Positions 56,401 through 64,000 of a stretch of DNA of 64,000 nucleotides are shown piece after piece. Within the stretch, counting starts at the first letter, position 1; each line of letters opens with the position of its first letter. The notes beneath the pieces are model-generated. The model was not told the DNA's origin, ran no database searches, and saw nothing but the letters and a program-made list of their open reading frames with translations. The stretch is from the NCBI GenBank assembly GCA_029962745.1, contig CM057160.1, positions 3,078,041-3,142,040 of the forward strand, written 5' to 3'. The translations under genes were made by a program, and so were the position numbers. The DNA is from Echinometra lucunter. Taxonomy: Eukaryota > Echinodermata > Echinoidea > Camarodonta > Echinometridae.

Positions 56401-58863
56401 AGTATTTCACTGTTTATTTGTTGCTGTGGTGGTTTTTAAAAGGTTAGTGTGAGGTAATCTAAAGAAAAATAACTAATGGCCATTTGGGCGTCACATTCCT
56501 TTCGCACCAAGCTATGAACGTGATTTTTTATCTAGTAAGTGCCTATGTATCGGAACCCAAGTTTGGAGTGTACGGTTTTACACTCTCCACATGTGCCAAC
56601 AGGGGCGGCGCTACGGGGGGGGGGGGGGGGGGGGGGCAGGAGGCGACCGTCCCCATATTAATTTTTTCAAGTGTTCAAAAAAGAGAGAAAAAAAGAGGAG
56701 GAACAAAGAGTATGGGAAAAGAGAGGGCTTTGTCATACAACTATACAGTGTACAATATCCCTATTTTTTCATTTATAACGTAATTTACCCCCCCCCCCCT
56801 CCCCCTATCAGAATACCCTGGCACCGTCCCTGTGTGCCAGAGGCAGTCCAGTGATTGTGCCATTAGTCGACTAAAGCTGCTAAGGGGTTAATTTACAATT
56901 TTCACAAATCTTCAATCAGTCAGATTCCTATTCAACATTCTAAAAGAAAATGGAGACACCATATTCATTGTCCTGCAATGGTTCTCTAATCATACAGAAG
57001 TGGAAAACAGTTCTTTAGATAATACAGTCATATAAGGAATTCCTTCATTTTGAAGCCTGAATCCGGCACGCCTATAATAGTGGCATCCACTCCAATGAAG
57101 TGGTTTGCATTCCTCAGTTGGGAGTGGAGACCACTCTTCGAGCCTGAATTTCCACTCCAAAATTACTTTCATATGACTTCTCAACATGCTCAAAGAGTGG
57201 GTTTTAAGTCTTGCACGATCGGCCTACGGAGTAGCAGGGAGATGGGAGTTTTCAAACTCCCATCTCCCTATGAGTATAACCTTATCACTTACGTTGATTG
57301 CCGAGGGCGCGACACCCGCGGACCCATGATGATCTTTTGATGCTTCCAGGGATGTCCGCAAGGAACTTTGGTATATCTCTGTCGAGACTTTCGATTGCTG
57401 TTATCCTGTTATCTTGTAGTCATACGCGTAGAGGATTTTGAACGTCTGACCCGGACAGACGAGTGTGTTGAAAACCGTTTGTCTCAGTAATTTTGGAAAA
57501 GTCCCATGTCTGTCAATCTAGAAAAGCCCCTGTCTGCAAACTACAGCAGAGTTAACTCATACATGCAGATGTGATTAACATGTCGGTAATATTCCGATGA
57601 GTGTTGATGAAACGGTTTGAGTTATTGACAATGATGAACGAACTCTGAGACATACCTCTTTATAATCAGAACATTTCTGAGACGTACCTCTGCATGTATG
57701 CATTAGAACTTTGCTGTTGAGAAGTGCAGATGAAGGAATAGTAATAGAGATCGAGTGGAGATGTACCTCTTCAGACAGGTAGATCGACTCTACATCGAAA
57801 GCATGTCAGGTGGAAAATCCAAATATATCCATATCAACAGACGCCAACGAGTCTTTGCATAATCAACTTTGTGTGAACAAGAGCATGTATAATGAAATCA
57901 ACAGGAAGTCATTATCATAATTATCCGACACATCTTTGCTGTTGTGGTGCAAAAGATTTGACGGCCAATATGCTTCTGCTCGAAGTACTATAGTAAACGG
58001 TGTTCCCGTGTAGAAGAATGGGAGAATCTTTACAGCTTATTATAAACTACATCTCGACAAAACTGCAAACAGAGAATTGAAAATACCTTGCATGGCCAGG
58101 GCGCGTTTGGTTTAGAGTCTGCGTTGAGTCGGGTCGGTTTGAAGGTGTGACGAACGGAACGATAGGGGATAACTCAGGGGGGTAAAAGTTTGTTGTACTT
58201 TACACAAGCTCCGCAGTGAACCGGAGAGGGGTGCGTGGGAGAAATGTAAGCAGTTTTATTATTTTGGTAATAAACCACAGCATATCATTTTGTTGGTTCA
58301 TCAAAATTTAGTATACGTGTTAAAACATTTTCTAAAAATAGTTTGTGTATTGCAGACCGAATAAACAATGCCGATAGCCTCGAGTTCATTGCTTCATTTA
58401 CCTAATTCATTCGTCCAAATCACTCTCTCCCAAAGGAGTAACTGTAGAAGTGACAACTTCACACAAAATCTTTTGTCTTTCGTCTCCCCGAAGATTCAAT
58501 TTTTTAACGAGTTTGAATGAATAATCTGATCGATATGTTCCATTTCTCTCACCCTTCGGATCTCTTCATATTTTCATTTCAGCAAAATTCTGATAATCGA
58601 GCAATAAACATCTACTTGACGCTCAGTGAAACGTCTTAATAAGATGTTATTTTGTGGAGGGATTCAGACTTATATATTATTGAAGAATACTTCGTATAAG
58701 ATAGAATACTATTCCAAAGGTGGAGATGGTATAGTATTCCAAATTGCAGGGACAGCATGATGTTTGCGCGTAGGGTAGGAAAACAAAAATGGTGTGTAAC
58801 GGTGTTCTCCTATCCATGGATAATTCAAAAATAATGTTTTTGTTTTTATATTTGTTATACGAG

Positions 58864-59120
58864 TACACTGTAAAAAAAAAATTACTATAGAATTTACAGT
58901 AAATTACTGGAAACTCTGCTGCCAGTAATTTACTGTTGTTGGTTTTTCAGTATTGTAATGTTTAGTCTACGATAAATAAAACTGCAAACTGCAGTAAAAT
59001 AGAGTATTCAATTGTAATTGATACGGTATTTTACTGTATCATTTACGGAATTTACAGTAAATTACTGGCAACTCTGCTTCCAGTAATTTACTGTAAATTC
59101 TTTTTTTTAAAATAAAGTGT
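58864..59120. mobile_element. MITE with ACAGTAAATTACTGG repeats
   Basis: Begins ACACTGTAAAAAAAAAATTA and ends AAAATAAAGTGT. Inside, TTTACAGTAAATTACTGG and CCAGTAATTTACTGTAAA occur as two hairpin-forming pairs. Non-coding. Confidence 0.75.
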
Positions 59121-59403
59121 ATGCTTGAGAAGAGTTTTTTTCTGTCGCATTCTGGTTACTACTGATGACGAATTATTATATTTGTCGCAACGAAACCGTT
59201 TTTGTTATTTGTAATTTTAATCAGGATGTCACACTCTACAGGCAATGCTGGTAGTGGTCGTGTCCTATATTCCAAAGAACTGTATTTCGAATGTGTTCTG
59301 TATTATAATTGTGATCAAGTTTTAGTGATAAAATTATTTTGTTTTCAGTGCATTCATTCATTCATTCGTCTTTGTCTCATCTCCGACCCCTCTCTCTGTA
59401 TCC

Positions 59404-59413
<10 letters not shown>

Positions 59414-59446
<33 letters not shown>
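59414..59446. repeat. (CT)n microsatellite
   Basis: About 16 CT units directly after a C-run. Confidence 0.95.
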
Positions 59447-59449
<3 letters not shown>

Positions 59450-60404
59450 CGCTATTTTGATGTGTAATTCGGCCTCCGGAGCATGAAAAATACAAGCCCG
59501 TCTTTCCACTATGTGCAGAAGATAAAGGTATTCAGCCGGGGGTGACGGAACGTTTTTCAAAGGGGGGGGGGGGGGGGGCAAAGGGGTAAACAATGAAACC
59601 TCACGCGTAGGGCAAAACTTCAGTAAGCCATTCAAAGAGTAGACCCTTTTGCAAAAATTGTATCCAAATGTAATGTGTTAGACACAAGTGACAACAACAA
59701 CTGAACGGCACAATATGCCTTGAAAGCTATTTACTTTGCATGGTGAACATAATTTGATTTATAGTTTTGAATTATAAAAAAATGATAAAGTTGGAAATGT
59801 TTTTAAACACCTAGCATATATCCACAAATTTTTGTTGTTGTAGTTGTTAATCTACTAACAAAAACGTTGATGGAATACAGGAATCCTGACTATACCGACG
59901 CAACCAGTACAGGTACAGAACTTTTTTTTTCAAATATTTTCCTCGTGCCATTTAAAAACATTGCCTCGAAACGATCGATGAGGACTCTGTGTTATTACGT
60001 CCACTTTCGTAGTACCAGGGAGATGGGAGTTTAACGTGTATTAGTTTGTACCACGTCCCTGGGGGACGATATCAATAATGATATTAGTTGAGATTTATAG
60101 GACACCTTTTCCATAGCGCTTTAAGAAGTAATCCCTGGCTCAGCAGTGGAGTTCCAATAATCACACTTACAAGTTTGAAATCAACTTGCAGCTATGTGGT
60201 GTCGCAGGATTTCGTAAGCCATGTGTAGTGTTTTCAACTTATGCGACACCTAGTTCCGCACAAGGCATATCCTCTATTTGTCTGCATGGTTTCAGGGTGG
60301 TATGCATGCCGAAAATGGATTTCACTGGATATACTGTCGTGCGATTCACATCAAAGTTATATAGCGACACAAAGAGAGACAAATAAACAGAGAATTAGTG
60401 GTTT

Positions 60405-60988
60405 AAAGGAGAATGCAACCCAGGCATCAGTGTGCTCTTAGTGAATAAAGATGATAAAGAAGAGTAAACAATGAAAGTTTGAGCAAAATCGGACAATTGG
60501 TTCAAGAGTAGTAAAGTTTCAGTAAATCCCTATTATGGGGATCCTTGAGTTGGCAACTTTGCCAGCATTTGTGATGTCGTCATGGACAAGTTATCTCAAT
60601 TCATTTTATACATAATTTTTTCCAAAAAATTTGATTTATATGAAATGTAAAGTCAGGAATCAACATAATTCTTCCCAAAATGCTTGCAGAATTGATATAG
60701 CCATGTCAAACTCAAACAATAGATCAAAAGAATTTATTTTCTTGAAAATAAAGAAAATGTTAAATTTTGTGTACAAAACGAATGGAGAGTTTTTCACGAT
60801 GACATCACAGATGCTGGCAAAGTTGCCATTTCAAGGATCCCCATGATATATGTAATAAGGACTTACTTTCAAAGTTCATAAAGCTTGGACAGATTGTCCG
60901 ATTTTCCTCAAACTTCCACTGTTTACTCTTTTTTTTTTTCTTTTTCTTTTACTGGAAGCACACTGATGTCTGGGTTACATTCTCCTTT
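60405..60988. mobile_element. ~580-bp palindromic element
   Basis: Left AAAGGAGAATGCAACCCAGG and AAATCGGACAATTGG; right CCGATTTTCCTCAAACTTCC (reading outward) and TGGGTTACATTCTCCTTT. Inner pairs GGGGATCCTTGA / TCAAGGATCCCC-like and GTTGGCAACTTTGCCAGC / GCTGGCAAAGTTGCC show the arms are long (~250 bp). Confidence 0.8.
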
Positions 60989-61482
60989 ACGAACAGGCCT
61001 TTTCAAATCTTTAAAAGCGAGGATACCCATGTGATTTAGGCACATATCCTTGCATTCTGCAGTGATACAAGCTCAATATCAATAATCGAACAAAACAAAC
61101 AATAAGATTTTGTTCATGTTTGGCAAAAGCACACTCGTAGTCTTTATTATAACATTCAACGGCACAAGACATATTTCATTTAGGTTGAAAGGACCCCATT
61201 TGGAAATCAGGAACAAACTCGCATATTATTCGGGGGCATGGTACATTATCACTGACAAAGAAAAAATTGTACAAAAAATATCAAATCAATGAAAATCTTT
61301 GATACAATAGAATTAAAATGTAGGAATTTCTACATGACAACACACACGTGGAATGTTTCCTCTATTGAGAAAATGAATTCAAAGCTTTATGTGGTTCTGT
61401 CTTACAAATAACGGCAGGCACGGTTTGCATGAGCCAATGAAAATATAAAAACAAATTAAAATCTGTACTATAACATCATCCT

Positions 61483-61627
61483 GGGCGCCGTCTTATATTT
61501 GCTATAGATTCAAATCGATCGCAACTTTGAAATTGATCTCAACCGTGTACTTAAAAGATATGAGTTGAGATCAATCTCTAAGTTGCGATCGATTTGAATC
61601 AATCACAACTCTTTATAAGACAGGGCC
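61483..61627. mobile_element. Palindromic MITE-like element
   Basis: Arms contain GATTCAAATCGATCGCAACT and the mirrored AGTTGCGATCGATTTGAATC, with GCCGTCTTATA / TATAAGACAGGGC ends. Confidence 0.78.
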
Positions 61628-62390
61628 TTGGGCATGGTATTTGAATACGATACTTTTCTATGTGTTTCTTTGTTTTGCTCCTGTTTGTCGGGTTTTGTTT
61701 TAAAAATTCCTTTCCCCTTGAAGGTAAAATCATCTCCCACTGCAAGGGTCTGGAGAATGAGTGTCTCCGATATTCCCAAATGATGTACGCTGGCAGAAAT
61801 ACTACCAGGAAAAAAGGAAAAATTCACCGTAAATATGTGTGTCCAAAATTGTAATATATTCGTTAGTGCCTACACAAACTTTATGCTAGCAAATTACACA
61901 TGGAAGTGAAAATGGTTGGTAATTGGTGATAAATGGTGTACCAAAACTTTCGACTGGTATGGTCTGCAAGCTAAAGAGGAAAGGGGAAAAGAGTTTAGGA
62001 AATTTAAGTTTAACAGATGAAGGCAAAATAGAAAGAGAATACAAAGACGGGGAGGAGAGAGGAGGGAGGGTCGAAACACATAATAAAGTCAATGCACCGA
62101 GATATAAAAAAAATATCATTCTATTAAAACATATATTGCATCAAATATAAGTGGTGATCTTAAAAAGAGAGAAAATACTGACATATTATTATGCAACATC
62201 AATTTTTTTTAAACATGAGTAAAGTTATTTGTTTTGCATAATTTGAGAAAAGAAGCTATCAAACGCTTTTCACTTCAACATAAATCAAAGCTCTCATGGC
62301 AGCAAACACGGTATTTTGATATCAACAGGCCAAATTTCATCAGTACTCATGAGGACGTTTATCACATTTATAGCTACACTCATGAATCGG

Positions 62391-62543
62391 AGCCCTTTAT
62401 TACAGAGTTTGGTCAAATCATGCAGTTTCAGTAGGTTACAACATGGCGCGTATTGCTGTGTTAGGCAAGCACAATACAAAGAATTTGCGCCATGTTGTAA
62501 CCTACTGAAACCGAGGTGGCCATACTCTGTAATAAATGGCCCT
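62391..62543. mobile_element. Palindromic MITE-like element
   Basis: GCCCTTTATTACAGAGTTTG at the left and CTCTGTAATAAATGGCCC at the right; the inner arms GTTTCAGTAGGTTACAACAT and ATGTTGTAACCTACTGAAAC are perfect complements. Confidence 0.8.
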
Positions 62544-63136
62544 GTCATGAATATCTGATCAGCGCCAACTTACGGTGGAACAATAATTTTGTCTCATTTT
62601 ATGCTATTCAAAAACTAGTTTTATGATAGCAAGACATTACAGCTTTACAGCGGATACTTAACCTGTTAAGGATACACGCATGACTCGTCTTGAAACCGAC
62701 ATATCTTTTCTATAGCACTTTTATCTGGGCAAGAAAAATTGTGCAATAAGACACTGTTTGCTCTTTCTTCCATATCGATAGCACTAATAAAATTGATATA
62801 TATACCAGCACACAAATATTGCTTGTAGTTGACTTGATGAGAAGCAATATCAATTCAATATAAATTCATGATTTTACATGTCCCTTTCAATAATTATCAG
62901 TCTGTGAACGTAAGTATTTTTCTCAGGAAACCCAACGAAGCTAACATGTACACTTTCATCACTTTTCTACGATATGTTTTCAGTTAAAAACGACACCACA
63001 CGGTAAGATTATCGATACATTTAACAGGCTTATCGATACATCTTTAACAGTCTTAGCAATACAATTTTTAGTTGCCTTAACAAAATAATGTACTCGGTGC
63101 TCCTTCTACGAAGTGTTGTGATAAAATGCAACTCCT

Positions 63137-63226
63137 CAGTGGGGAGTGTTTCGTGAAGTTCTTGTCAGTGATTTTAATGACAACTGTTACAAATCTACTG
63201 AAATCCTTCATGAAACGTTCCCCAGA
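63137..63226. mobile_element. Short palindromic MITE-like element
   Basis: Left GTGGGGAGTGTTTCGTGAAG, right CTTCATGAAACGTTCCCC. The left edge of the 26768 contig (TTTCATGAAACGCTCCCC, ~26813) resembles one arm of the same family. Confidence 0.6.
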
Positions 63227-63516
63227 TATCGAAAGCAACGTGATTTTTAAAGAACCCCTGGCCAGTTAAACATCAATGTCAGACTCTGGAGGTACCTAAC
63301 TTTTGTTTGCCCCTGCCGATGATGGCAGCAAACGGTCATCCGACAACACATAGATATGAGCTGCTCTTAACGGTATAACCTCAGCATGCTCAATGTGGAG
63401 GTCGTCGTATTTGGGTTTCATCTTTGCCACAGCTCTTTCGTTTAGGTTTCTTTTAAAATTCCACCCATGGTAACAACTATTAGATTGAGTGGTCTTTTAC
63501 CTCTGCTTTTGTCATT

Positions 63517-63575
63517 TTGATTTGATTTGATTTGATTTGATTTGATTTGATTTGATTTGATTTGATTTGATTTTT
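63517..63575. repeat. (TTTGA)n microsatellite
   Basis: Eleven or so TTTGA units. Confidence 0.95.
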
Positions 63576-63889
63576 ATTGTTTACTTCTGCAATTACATCA
63601 TTCGTATATAGTACATTTTCCATAACATAACAAACATAGTATATTGAGAACTTTTTTTTGGCATGAATCATAACTAAATGTACTAAAATTATCATTACAA
63701 ACAAAACTGATCTCATACCAAATTAGTTAACATTTACAATTTGCAGGAGAAGGATTGTCATCATAAGCAGATTGCTTGAAAAAATGACAACCCCAGGTTA
63801 GAACTCATTGATTAATATAATACATTAATACAGCAGAATCGATAAACAGTACATTTCATGAAAAACAGCAGTAATGTAATTTGAGCAAT

Positions 63890-63975
63890 GAAGATGGAGA
63901 TGATAAGGATGAAGATGATGGTGAAATGGTGAAGATGAAGGCGATGGAGAGGATGATGGTGATGATGCTTTAATG
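63890..63975. repeat. GATGAA/GATGGT-rich simple repeat
   Basis: Degenerate GATGAAGATGGTGAA-type sequence running almost to the window end. Confidence 0.75.
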
Positions 63976-64000
63976 ATGACACATCGACACAGAAATTTTA

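Larger units (their letters stand above)
52128..64000. other. Right-hand region without convincing genes
   Basis: Apart from the repeats, MITEs and retrotransposon remnant listed separately, no exon with family homology is seen in ~12 kb on either strand. The 5' end of the NLR gene should lie here (exon A enters in phase 2) but could be a short exon not recognisable by eye. Poly-A/T and poly-C/G tracts occur at ~52867, 55713, 56190, 56617, 56789 and 59563. Confidence 0.5.

Noticed and set aside
56484..57340. Short ORFs that might be the missing 5' exon of the NLR gene or another gene
   Set aside because: No homology, no splice context in the needed phase, and overlap with poly-G/C tracts and small palindromes.

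Overview
The window is eukaryotic, intron-rich and low in GC. It looks like a marine deuterostome, most likely an echinoid (sea urchin). The reasons are a multi-exon Death-NACHT-LRR innate immune receptor gene of the type greatly expanded in echinoids, clustered SLC22-type transporter genes with small phase-conserved exons, many short palindromic (MITE-like) elements in introns, long microsatellites and poly-G/C runs, a long-inverted-repeat 'foldback' element with ~16-bp repeats in its arms, and LINE fragments. The species assignment is inference.

Layout. (1) 1-7700: a tandem-repeat block, then the 3' half (six exons, + strand) of SLC22 gene 1. (2) 7701-11842: intergenic repeats and MITEs. 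(3) 11843-25347: ten consecutive + strand exons of SLC22 gene 2. Its last exon appears to lie at 41860, beyond two 500-N gaps. (4) 26768-41298: a separate contig holding exons 2-3 of a third SLC22 copy, a ~2.8-kb foldback element, about 20 copies of a ~210-bp satellite, exon 1 of ELP4 (Elongator subunit 4) and a decayed non-LTR retrotransposon. The sequences bordering the outer edges of the two gaps share 24 identical bases (26243-26266 and 41799-41822), so this contig is probably mis-scaffolded and the left and right contigs are really adjacent. (5) 41913-45579: intergenic MITEs and SINE-like sequence. (6) 45580-52127: a minus-strand NLR gene. Splice sites and reading phases link the NACHT-LRR exon to three downstream exons that end in a second, UNC5-like Death domain. 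(7) 52128-64000: no convincing gene, only dispersed repeats, an R2/NeSL-like retrotransposon remnant, MITEs and microsatellites.

The transporters would move organic ions across the plasma membrane. The NLR would be a cytosolic sensor with death-fold signalling domains at both ends. ELP4 acts in Elongator-dependent tRNA wobble-uridine modification. The sequence shows no functional link between these neighbours. All coordinates, splice sites and phases were read by eye, without alignment or gene-prediction software.
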